Shown here piece by piece: positions 8,218 through 14,766 of a stretch of 27,819 bases of DNA. The notes under the pieces were generated by a model, which had not been told where the DNA came from, did no database searches, and saw nothing but the letters and a program-made list of their open reading frames with translations. The position numbers were made by a program, and so were the translations under genes. Origin of the DNA: Balneolaceae bacterium. Its GTDB lineage: Bacteria > Bacteroidota > Rhodothermia > Balneolales > Balneolaceae. The stretch's first letter is position 1; every line of letters begins with the position of its first letter. The stretch lies in NCBI GenBank assembly GCA_021767245.1, contig JAASTO010000008.1, positions 1-27,819 on the forward strand. The letters run 5' to 3'.

Positions 8218-8266
8218 GACACGAACAACACGCAACCTGAATCACGAAACTCGAAACCCGTTAAAC
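8218..8266 (-). repeat. Right heptamer array flanking the four-helix-bundle gene
   Basis: Read on the minus strand from 8266 downward, seven successive 7-base units follow the pattern GNGTTNC with deviations, for example GGGTTTC (8259-8253), GAGTTTC (8252-8246) and GTGTTGT (8231-8225). The first units contain the frr stop codon. The array is inverted relative to the one at 7789-7823, so both point toward the gene. A short exact inverted match exists between them: ACGGGTT (7815-7821) and AACCCGT (8255-8261). Confidence 0.6.
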
Positions 8267-8830
8267 AGTCATAATTTCTTTTTCTTTTTTCTCGAGCATT
8301 TCTTCAACTTTGGCGATGTAGGAATCGGTCAGTTTTTGGATCTCATCCTCGGCCTCATATTTGGAATCTTCAGAAAGTGATTCGCTCTCTACTGTTTTCT
8401 TTACAGAATCGTTGGCATTGCGACGGGAGTTACGAATACTGATCCGGGCCTGTTCGGCTATATCTTTCGAGTGCTTGACCAGTTCCCGGCGCCGTTCCTC
8501 GGTAAGTACAGGAAGCGGGATCAAAATCCGGTCACCATCGTTACTTGGGTTTAAGCCAAGTCCGGCCGACATGATCGCTTTTTCAATATCTTCCATTCCT
8601 GAACGATCGTACGGCTGAACTACCAGTAATCTCGGTTCGGGAGCACTTACGTTAGCCAGCTGTTGAAGCGGCGTTTTAGAGCCATAATATTCAACTTTGA
8701 TACCTTCAAGGAGGGCGGGGTTAGCTTTACCCGCTCGAACATGTGAGAGTTCTTTTTTGAAAAAAGCAGTAGCTTCTTCCATGTGCATTTCAGCTTCGTC
8801 AATAATTTCTTGTAATTCTTCCGATATCAT
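8261..8830 (-). CDS. frr: Ribosome recycling factor
   Basis: RRF works with EF-G to split the post-termination ribosome and release mRNA and tRNA. The 189-aa length is typical. Conserved segments include HVRAGKANPALLEGIKVEYYG (about 30-50), TPLQQLANVSAPEPR (54-68) and the C-terminal triple-helix region with RRELVKHSKDIAEQARISIRN (about 115-135). The commonly adjacent pyrH and tsf are absent; a divergent E2 gene lies upstream instead. The ATG is supported by the family N-terminus (a helix ending in the MEEATAFFKKEL region); no strong Shine-Dalgarno site is seen. The stop codon lies in a heptamer array that precedes the four-helix-bundle gene. Confidence 0.97.
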   Translation of the reverse strand: MISEELQEIIDEAEMHMEEATAFFKKELSHVRAGKANPALLEGIKVEYYGSKTPLQQLANVSAPEPRLLVVQPYDRSGMEDIEKAIMSAGLGLNPSNDGDRILIPLPVLTEERRRELVKHSKDIAEQARISIRNSRRNANDSVKKTVESESLSEDSKYEAEDEIQKLTDSYIAKVEEMLEKKEKEIMTV

Positions 8831-8951
8831 AATGCCAGGGCTGTATTAAATGATGTTTGACTAAAACACGAAGTTAATAAAATCAGAAGTGAGGACAAAC
8901 CCTGAAGAAAGCTCAAATTGGACGATATCGAATTCAGTGAACGAAATTAAA

Positions 8952-8992
8952 TTCGGTCTGAGTTTTACAAACTCTGTGAAACGAAGACCGAA
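8952..8992. promoter_or_regulatory. Interrupted 14-bp hairpin upstream of the E2 gene, with a competing inverted repeat
   Basis: TTCGGTCT (8952-8959) pairs with AGACCGAA (8985-8992). GAGTTT (8960-8965) pairs with AAACTC (8969-8974) around a TAC loop, leaving a 10-base bulge at 8975-8984. The left outer arm can instead pair with bases 8927-8934, which makes the two folds mutually exclusive. It could be a protein-binding palindrome or part of the frr leader RNA; nothing in the sequence decides between these. Confidence 0.4.
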
Positions 8993-9042
8993 AAGGCAAA
9001 AGGTTGAAAAAAGCGCTTTTCTACTTTTTTAAAGTACGATAC

Positions 9043-9050
9043 TAATTTTG
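9043..9050 (+). promoter_or_regulatory. Candidate -7 element (TAATTTTG) for the E2 gene
   Basis: It matches the Bacteroidota sigma-A -7 consensus TAnnTTTG exactly. No clear TTTG -33 box sits at the usual distance; the nearest T-rich stretch is at 9017-9030. A transcript from here would have a leader of roughly 75-80 bases. The location and orientation fit the E2 gene, but the element is short, so confidence is moderate. Confidence 0.5.
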
Positions 9051-9133
9051 AACTAATTGGAATAATCCTGAACTTTAGGGTCCGTAAAAAATTCCTTTAA
9101 ACAGCCGTACAGGCAGCAAAACAAAACAATTTT

Positions 9134-10888
9134 ATGGCGAAGGTAGAAGTGGTAATGCCCCAAATGGGCGAATCAGTAATGGAAGGCACCGTAATAGAGT
9201 GGACCAAACAGGTTGGAGACACTGTAGAAGTGGATGAGACTCTGCTGGAGGTTGCCACTGATAAGGTGGATACCGAAGTGCCATCACCTGAAGCCGGTGT
9301 ACTGGTTGAGATACTGGCTGAAGAGGGTGACGTTATTGAAGTTGGGAAGGCCATTGCTATCATAGAGACCGATGCTGATGCTGCCGGTGATGTATCGTCA
9401 GGTGGGGCTTCCGAAGAAACAACTGCTGAAGAAAGTGACGCACAACAGGAAGAGCCTGCCGAACAGGAAGCAGCACCTGCTGCATCCGGCGGTGATGAAG
9501 GTGAGCGCATTGAAGTGCAAATGCCCCAAATGGGCGAGTCGGTTGTTGAAGCCACGGTTATTGGGTGGAATAAGCAAGTGGGTGATCAGGTGGAAGAAGA
9601 TGAGACCCTACTTGAGATCTCCACAGATAAAGTGGACAGTGAAGTGCCTTCTCCCGCATCAGGAACGCTGGTTGAGATCCTGGCAGAAGAAAATGACACC
9701 ATTGAAGTGGGCCAAACCATTGCTGTGATTGCAACAGGTGAAGGTGCCGCTCTTTCATCAGGAAGTGCCCCGGCTCCAAAGAAAGAGCAAACACAAGAAA
9801 CTTCGTCGGCCGGAACTCAAAGTCAGGCTGCATCAGCCTCATCAAATGGAACAACCGGTGGTTCTGAACCTCAGCGTATGGGAAGTGATGGACGATTCTA
9901 CTCACCGCTGGTTCGCTCAATTGCCAAAGAAGAAGGCATCAGTCAGGAAGAACTCGAAAGCATCGAAGGATCAGGTCAGAACGGACGGGTCTCTAAACAA
10001 GATATTCTCTCCTATGTAGAAGACAAGAAAGCCGGTAAGGTTTCTGCTCCTGCACCACAGAAACAAGCGGCTTCATCCGGCAGTGGACTTAGCAAGCCAA
10101 GTTCAGGTTCTAAGTCATCCGGCGATTCAATTTCGGCCGGGCAGCTTGATGTTAAACATTCTCCATCCGGTGATGTGGAAGTGATCAAAATGGATCGCAT
10201 GCGCAAGATGATCGCTGAGCATATGGTGAAATCCAAGCAGACCTCAGCACATGTTACCACCTTTGCGGAAGTGGATGTGACCAACATGGTGAGATGGAGA
10301 AATGCGAATAAGAAGGAATTTCAGGAAAAGACGGGAACACGTTTGACCTTTACGCCTTTGTTTGTGGAAGCCATTATCAAGGCAATGCTGGAATTCCCGC
10401 TCATCAACAGTTCTGTTGTTGGGGATGAGATCCACGTTAAGAAGGATATCAACTTTGGCTTGGCCGTTGCGCTTGGTGAAGGCGGTGAAGGTGGCTTGAT
10501 CGTTCCGGTTATCAAGAAAGCTCAGGAGAAAAACCTGGTTGGACTTGCAAATTCAGTAAATGTTGTTGCTAATAAAGCAAGAAGTAAGCAATTGAGTCCT
10601 GACGACCTGGTGGGTGGTACCATTACGCTAACCAACTACGGTAGTGTAGGAAATCTGATGGGAACACCGATCATCAATCAGCCACAGGTTGCCATTATCG
10701 GTACCGGTGCCATTGAAAAACGTCCGGTTGTAATGGAAACAGAAGCCGGCGATGTGATCGCGATTCGTCAAATGATGTTCTTATCCATGAGTTATGACCA
10801 CCGTATCATCGATGGTGCTCACGGTGGAGCATTCCTGAACCGGATCAAAGAGATCCTGGAAGATTTTGATATGGATCGCTCAGTGTGA
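9134..10888 (+). CDS. 2-oxo acid dehydrogenase E2 (dihydrolipoyl acyltransferase) with two lipoyl domains
   Basis: The 584-aa core subunit of a 2-oxo acid dehydrogenase complex transfers an acyl group from lipoyl-lysine to CoA. Lipoyl domain 1 spans about 3-78 with the modified lysine K44 in TDKVD. Lipoyl domain 2 spans about 126-200 with K166 in TDKVD. Acidic, then Ala/Ser/Gly-rich linkers follow. The E1/E3-binding domain is at about 254-298 (FYSPLVRSIAKEEGIS) and the catalytic domain at about 345-580, with the active-site motif SYDHRIIDGA (H556, D560). Two lipoyl domains fit SucB/BkdB-like enzymes of Bacteroidota, but sequence alone does not settle succinyl, acetyl or branched-chain use, and no E1 or E3 gene is adjacent. 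It is probably monocistronic: it has its own promoter candidate and is followed by a strong terminator. Confidence 0.95.
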   Translation: MAKVEVVMPQMGESVMEGTVIEWTKQVGDTVEVDETLLEVATDKVDTEVPSPEAGVLVEILAEEGDVIEVGKAIAIIETDADAAGDVSSGGASEETTAEESDAQQEEPAEQEAAPAASGGDEGERIEVQMPQMGESVVEATVIGWNKQVGDQVEEDETLLEISTDKVDSEVPSPASGTLVEILAEENDTIEVGQTIAVIATGEGAALSSGSAPAPKKEQTQETSSAGTQSQAASASSNGTTGGSEPQRMGSDGRFYSPLVRSIAKEEGISQEELESIEGSGQNGRVSKQDILSYVEDKKAGKVSAPAPQKQAASSGSGLSKPSSGSKSSGDSISAGQLDVKHSPSGDVEVIKMDRMRKMIAEHMVKSKQTSAHVTTFAEVDVTNMVRWRNANKKEFQEKTGTRLTFTPLFVEAIIKAMLEFPLINSSVVGDEIHVKKDINFGLAVALGEGGEGGLIVPVIKKAQEKNLVGLANSVNVVANKARSKQLSPDDLVGGTITLTNYGSVGNLMGTPIINQPQVAIIGTGAIEKRPVVMETEAGDVIAIRQMMFLSMSYDHRIIDGAHGGAFLNRIKEILEDFDMDRSV

Positions 10889-10909
10889 TTTGATCAGGAA
10901 CCAAATTTG

Positions 10910-10937
10910 AAAAGCGCTCTGAGAAGAGCGCTTTTTT
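10910..10937 (+). terminator. Rho-independent terminator after the E2 gene
   Basis: The 11-bp stem AAAAGCGCTCT (10910-10920) with AGAGCGCTTTT (10925-10935) and loop GAGA is followed by a T run ending at 10937. It lies 22 bases after the E2 stop and upstream of panC. Confidence 0.92.
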
Positions 10938-11024
10938 GGTTTATGGAGGTATTGCCCGGTTGTCAACTGTTTACTTCAGCCAATAAATGCTTACTTTTGG
11001 TGCCCTTAAACAAAAGTCGCCGAC

Positions 11025-11032
11025 TAAATTTG
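11025..11032 (+). promoter_or_regulatory. panC: Candidate -7 element (TAAATTTG) directly upstream of panC
   Basis: It matches TAnnTTTG exactly and ends 10 bases before the panC ATG. A possible -33 TTTG lies at 10996-10999, with a spacer of 25 bases, slightly long. Transcription would start only a few bases before the ATG, giving an almost leaderless mRNA. This fits the lack of a Shine-Dalgarno site. Confidence 0.5.
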
Positions 11033-11042
11033 ATTTTCATTT

Positions 11043-11894
11043 ATGAAACAGTGCAAAACCATTGAAGAGATTCGAAATGAGGTTAGCCAGCTTAAGCGAG
11101 AAGGTAAGACCATCGCGTTCGTTCCAACCATGGGAGCATTGCATGAAGGGCATCTGTCTTTGATCAAAATAGCCGGATCTAAGGCGGATGAAGTTGTGGT
11201 ATCCATCTATGTAAACCCTGAGCAGTTTGGTCCAAATGAGGATTTTGAGGACTATCCCAGGCAACTGGAGGATGATGTTCAGGCTTGCAAGGATGCGGGA
11301 TGTACCGTTGTTTTTACCCCGGATGACGAGATCATGTATGGATCAGGAAAGAAATACTTATCCATACAAGTTAAGGAACTGAACACCCATATGGACGGAG
11401 GAAGTCGCCCCGGATTCTTTGAGGGCATTGTATTGGTGGTCAATAAACTATTCAATATTGTCGAGCCGGATTTCGCTGTTTTTGGGCAAAAGGATATACA
11501 ACAGGTACAGATTATCAGGCAGATGGTCAAAGAGTTCAATCATAATGTAGAGATCATGATGGCGCCCATCAAAAGGGCCGAAGACGGACTGGCATTAAGC
11601 AGCAGAAATGCCTACCTCTCTCAGGAAGAAAGATTGATCGCTCCAAATCTCTACTCGGCACTAAAAAGGGTAGAAGAGAAGGTAAATCAGGGACTGATGG
11701 AGCCTGAAGGCGTGTTAAAAGAGCAACGAGAGGAACTTAAAGCGAAAGGCTTTAAAAATGATTATCTTTCTGTGTTCTCCTTTGATACCATGAGTCCGGT
11801 CAACAAGCTGGAAAAAGGAGAGACATATATTTTGGCAGGCGCAGCATATTTAGGGAAAACGCGTCTTATTGATAACCTAATTTTAGACCTTTGA
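11043..11894 (+). CDS. panC: Pantothenate synthetase (pantoate--beta-alanine ligase)
   Basis: The enzyme joins pantoate and beta-alanine using ATP to form pantothenate, the coenzyme A precursor; it is cytosolic. The 283-aa length is typical. Visible signatures are FVPTMGALHEGH with the HxxH nucleotide motif H34/H37, YVNPEQFGPNEDFEDYPR (about 57-74), FGQKDIQQ (about 150-157) and the KMSKS-like loop region RAEDGLALSSRN (about 178-189). The start matches the family N-terminus. panD, which supplies the beta-alanine, follows 9 bases later, so the two form an operon. The gene is preceded by the E2 terminator and a close -7 element. Confidence 0.98.
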   Translation: MKQCKTIEEIRNEVSQLKREGKTIAFVPTMGALHEGHLSLIKIAGSKADEVVVSIYVNPEQFGPNEDFEDYPRQLEDDVQACKDAGCTVVFTPDDEIMYGSGKKYLSIQVKELNTHMDGGSRPGFFEGIVLVVNKLFNIVEPDFAVFGQKDIQQVQIIRQMVKEFNHNVEIMMAPIKRAEDGLALSSRNAYLSQEERLIAPNLYSALKRVEEKVNQGLMEPEGVLKEQREELKAKGFKNDYLSVFSFDTMSPVNKLEKGETYILAGAAYLGKTRLIDNLILDL

Positions 11895-11903
11895 TATAGT
11901 ATA

Positions 11904-12329
11904 ATGAAAATCACGATGTTCAAATCTAAACTGCACCAAATGGCAGTTACGGAAGCAAACCTGATGTATGAAGGAAGTATCACCATTGATCAGGACCTGC
12001 TGGATGCAGCCAACCTGCTGCCTTACGAAAAAGTGCAGGTATTGAATATTACAAACGGGTCCCGCCTTGAAACTTATACCATACCCGGAAAACGTGGAAG
12101 CCGTGTTTGTTGCCTGAATGGTGCAGCGGCACGTATGACTCAGGTGGGTGATCGAATTATTGTGATCAGCTATGCAGAAATGACACCGGAAGAGGCAAAA
12201 GAACATAAGCCAAAAGTGGTTATCGTTGACGAGAACAATGATCCAAAAGAGATCCTTGAAAACACAACGCACGGTAAAACTTACGACCTGGAAACAGGAT
12301 TGGTTGACAATACTTTAGTAGAAAAATAG
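11904..12329 (+). CDS. panD: Aspartate 1-decarboxylase precursor
   Basis: The enzyme converts L-aspartate to beta-alanine for pantothenate synthesis. The proenzyme has 141 aa and self-cleaves at G24-S25 in YEGSITID; S25 becomes the pyruvoyl cofactor. Other conserved parts are KLHQMAVTEANL, NGSRLETY (the R of the active site), NGAAARMTQVGDRIIVISYAEM and PKVVIVDENN. The C-terminal tail after about residue 115 is somewhat extended, which is common in Bacteroidota. It is tightly linked to panC. No terminator is seen after it, so the SLC12-like gene 50 bases downstream may be partly cotranscribed. Confidence 0.98.
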   Translation: MKITMFKSKLHQMAVTEANLMYEGSITIDQDLLDAANLLPYEKVQVLNITNGSRLETYTIPGKRGSRVCCLNGAAARMTQVGDRIIVISYAEMTPEEAKEHKPKVVIVDENNDPKEILENTTHGKTYDLETGLVDNTLVEK

Positions 12330-12366
12330 ATATAGCAGTTCAATAGGGTTTATTTTGTGCAATTTC

Positions 12367-12372
12367 AGGAAG
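12367..12372 (+). promoter_or_regulatory. Shine-Dalgarno site AGGAAG for the SLC12-like gene
   Basis: AGGAAG lies 7 bases before the ATG at 12380. It is one of the few clear ribosome-binding sites in the window, and it fixes the start of the transporter gene. Confidence 0.7.
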
Positions 12373-12379
12373 TCCGGGA

Positions 12380-14602
12380 ATGAATAATAGAATAAAGAAG
12401 CTATTCCCAGACAGAGAAGAGGTTCTAAAATCATCTGAAACCGGCTTGGGTACATTTGGGGGTGTATTTACACCATCTATCCTCACCATTTTAGGTGTTA
12501 TCATGTACCTGAGGTTTGGGTGGGTAGTAGGAAACGTTGGCCTGATCGGTACCCTCCTGATCGTGACTATTTCAACAGCGATCACGTTTTTGACAGCTCT
12601 TTCCATCGCTTCAATCGCAACCGACCAGCGCGTACGTACAGGGGGAGCTTACTACATGATAAGCAGGTCGCTTGGTATAGAATCCGGTGGCGCTATAGGA
12701 ATTCCACTGTACCTGGCACAGGCTCTTTCGATCGCCTTGTATACCATAGGTTTTTCAGAAAGTGTTGTTGGGGTTTTTCCGGAATTGAACATTACTACTG
12801 TTGGATTAGTGACAACCGTAGGAGTGGCCGGTTTAGCCCTGGTATCGGCAAAAGCGGCTATCAGGGCTCAATATTTTATCATGTTTGGTATCGCACTTTC
12901 ACTTTTGTCTTTATTTTTTGGCAGCCCTGTCGAGCAATCGAATATTGAATTATGGGGGGCTTCCCCGGAGAATTCTGCAGGATTCTGGGTGGTATTTGCT
13001 GTTTTCTTTCCGGCGGTTACCGGTATTATGGCCGGGGTTAACATGTCAGGGGATTTAAAAGACCCCAAAAGATCGATTCCAAAAGGCACGTTTTACGCTA
13101 TTGGAGTGGGATATCTAATCTATATGACGCTTCCGATCATTCTTGCTAACAGAGCAGATGCCATGACACTAATCGAGGATCCGCTGATCATGAGAAAGAT
13201 TTCTTATTGGGGGGATGCGATACTGATCGGTGTTTGGGGAGCCACGCTTTCAAGTGCCGTGGGAAGTATACTGGGAGCCCCCAGGGTGCTTCAAGCTTTG
13301 GCTAGGGATAAGGTTCTGCCCCGATGGCTAAGCTGGTTGGGTAAGGGAGAAGGAGCCGAAGATACCCCTCGACTTGGAACTATAGTCACATTGGTCATTG
13401 CACTTACAGCCGTATATTTTGGCAACCTGAATTTAATAGCTCCCATCCTCACTATGTTCTTTTTAACGACATATGGCATGCTCAATATTACAGCCGGCAT
13501 AGAGCGATTACTAAAAAGCCCCTCCTTCCGACCTGAGTTCAAGGTGCATTGGGTCTTTTCCATTTTGGGTGCACTTGGGTGTATTTCCGTGATGTTTTTA
13601 ATAAATGCGTTGGCCACCAGTATTGCCTTTATTTTTGTGATTCTGATCTATATATGGTTGGAACGAAGAGAGTTACAATCAGCCTGGGGTGATGTGAGAA
13701 GAGGGATATGGATGGCCATAACCCGGATGGGGCTGTTTCACCTGGGAGTGAATGAAGAGGCGAAAACCTGGCGGCCAAATCCATTGGTATTATCCGGCGC
13801 TCCAACAAAAAGATGGCACCTAATCGACTTCGGTCTTTCTCTCACCCACAATCGGGGATTGATGACCGTAGCCACGGTACTGACCAGTAAAAACTTTACC
13901 ACAACGCAGATCACGAAAATGGAAGGTAATATTCGTGAATTCCTATCAAAGCGAAGCGTTCAGGCATTGGTTCGTGTAACCACGGCCAATGATGCTTTCG
14001 AAGGTTCTGAACAGTTAGTCAGGTCCTATGGTCTTGGTGCATTAGTTCCCAATACGATCATTTTAGGGGATAGTGAGAACGAGGAGCTAAGAGAAAGGTA
14101 TTGTAAAATGATCTCAGACTTCTATGACATGAACAGAAACGTGATAGTTGTGCACGATGACAAAGACAATGGGTTCGGCGATAAAGAGATCATTGACGTT
14201 TGGTGGGGTGGTTTGAAGGGAAATGGAGGGCTCATGATGATGGTTGCCTATTTACTTGCCAGTAGCCGTTCGTGGTGGAATGCTAAGATCAGGCTGAAAA
14301 TGGTTGTAGATTCTGAGAATGCCGCAGAAGATGCCAAACAAAATCTTGTTGAGCTCATCGAGAAGGCAAGAACCGGCGCTATCCCGGAAATCATTGTATC
14401 AAATGGCAGAAGCTTTAAATCTATTATCCACGAGTCCTCCCAGGATGCAGACCTTGTGCTTATGGGGATGGCCAAACCTGATGGTGATTTTGCGTCTCAC
14501 TACACAGAGGTTCAGGAATGGTTACATGACATGCCAACCACTTTGATGATACTCGCTGCAGAGGAGATCTCTTTTGGGGATGTACTTATGCAAAATGAGT
14601 AG
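12380..14602 (+). CDS. SLC12-type cation-chloride cotransporter-like APC carrier
   Basis: The 740-aa membrane protein has about 12 hydrophobic segments in residues 25-430 and a soluble C-terminal region of about 310 residues. The first segment, GTFGGVFTPSILTILGVIMY (residues 24-43), followed by LRFGWVVG, matches the SLC12 cotransporter version of the APC fold. TGGAYYMISRSLG and VFFPAVTGIMAGVNMSGDLK are also characteristic. In the C-terminal domain, YGLGALVPNTIILG near residue 550 parallels the GLGxMKPNTLVLG strand of animal NKCC/KCC proteins, and DADLVLMGMAKPDGD near 690 closes the regulatory domain. It probably transports K+ or Na+ with Cl-, or amino acids; substrate residues cannot be read off here. 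A strong Shine-Dalgarno site supports the start. A weak terminator overlaps the stop codon. Confidence 0.88.
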   Translation: MNNRIKKLFPDREEVLKSSETGLGTFGGVFTPSILTILGVIMYLRFGWVVGNVGLIGTLLIVTISTAITFLTALSIASIATDQRVRTGGAYYMISRSLGIESGGAIGIPLYLAQALSIALYTIGFSESVVGVFPELNITTVGLVTTVGVAGLALVSAKAAIRAQYFIMFGIALSLLSLFFGSPVEQSNIELWGASPENSAGFWVVFAVFFPAVTGIMAGVNMSGDLKDPKRSIPKGTFYAIGVGYLIYMTLPIILANRADAMTLIEDPLIMRKISYWGDAILIGVWGATLSSAVGSILGAPRVLQALARDKVLPRWLSWLGKGEGAEDTPRLGTIVTLVIALTAVYFGNLNLIAPILTMFFLTTYGMLNITAGIERLLKSPSFRPEFKVHWVFSILGALGCISVMFLINALATSIAFIFVILIYIWLERRELQSAWGDVRRGIWMAITRMGLFHLGVNEEAKTWRPNPLVLSGAPTKRWHLIDFGLSLTHNRGLMTVATVLTSKNFTTTQITKMEGNIREFLSKRSVQALVRVTTANDAFEGSEQLVRSYGLGALVPNTIILGDSENEELRERYCKMISDFYDMNRNVIVVHDDKDNGFGDKEIIDVWWGGLKGNGGLMMMVAYLLASSRSWWNAKIRLKMVVDSENAAEDAKQNLVELIEKARTGAIPEIIVSNGRSFKSIIHESSQDADLVLMGMAKPDGDFASHYTEVQEWLHDMPTTLMILAAEEISFGDVLMQNE

Positions 14603-14622
14603 ATTCCCGTTTTGCATTTTTT
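14588..14622 (+). terminator. Possible terminator overlapping the transporter stop codon
   Basis: ATGCAAAA (14588-14595) pairs with TTTTGCAT (14610-14617) over a 14-base loop that contains the TAG stop, and a T run to 14622 follows. The stem is AT-rich and the loop long, so it is weak. Confidence 0.45.
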
Positions 14623-14658
14623 AATAAACCAGGGTAAAAGTTTTTCGTGAACAAAGTA

Positions 14659-14676
14659 TCTAACCGGTGAGTTAGA
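14659..14676. promoter_or_regulatory. Inverted repeat upstream of the efflux operon
   Basis: TCTAAC (14659-14664) and GTTAGA (14671-14676) are separated by 6 bases. They lie about 90 bases upstream of the adaptor gene and overlap TAGATTTA (14673-14680), a near match to TAnnTTTG. This could be an operator for a dimeric repressor that controls efflux; no regulator gene is adjacent. The assignment is an inference from position and symmetry. Confidence 0.3.
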
Positions 14677-14766
14677 TTTACACGAAATTGTAAAACTAAA
14701 TTTATAGTATATTGAGAGGTGCGGGAATACACTACCTTCCTTTCTTTTTAAATAAGACTTTCAGAT

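Larger units (their letters stand above)
8831..9133. other. Divergent intergenic region between frr and the E2 gene
   Basis: This 303-base spacer must hold promoters for both directions. It contains a 14-bp interrupted hairpin (8952-8992), a competing inverted repeat (8927-8934 with 8950-8957), the 12-base palindrome AAAAGCGCTTTT (9009-9020) and a plus-strand TAATTTTG (9043-9050). I found no exact TAnnTTTG on the minus strand for frr. No open frame with recognisable content is present. Confidence 0.7.

Noticed and set aside
8189..8245. GTG start that would lengthen the four-helix-bundle protein by 19 residues
   Set aside because: The extension translates the heptamer array and does not resemble the family; the ATG at 8188 fits the usual N-terminus.
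7789..8266. CRISPR array or diversity-generating retroelement at the heptamer arrays
   Set aside because: Units are 7 bases without spacers, no cas gene is near, and there is no reverse transcriptase or template/variable repeat pair.
9009..9020. AAAAGCGCTTTT palindrome as a terminator
   Set aside because: It has no loop, lies upstream of the E2 promoter candidate and follows no gene on the plus strand.
9140..9735. Near-duplicate DNA stretches within the E2 gene as a mobile or recombination repeat
   Set aside because: They encode the two lipoyl domains; the similarity is explained by domain duplication within the protein.
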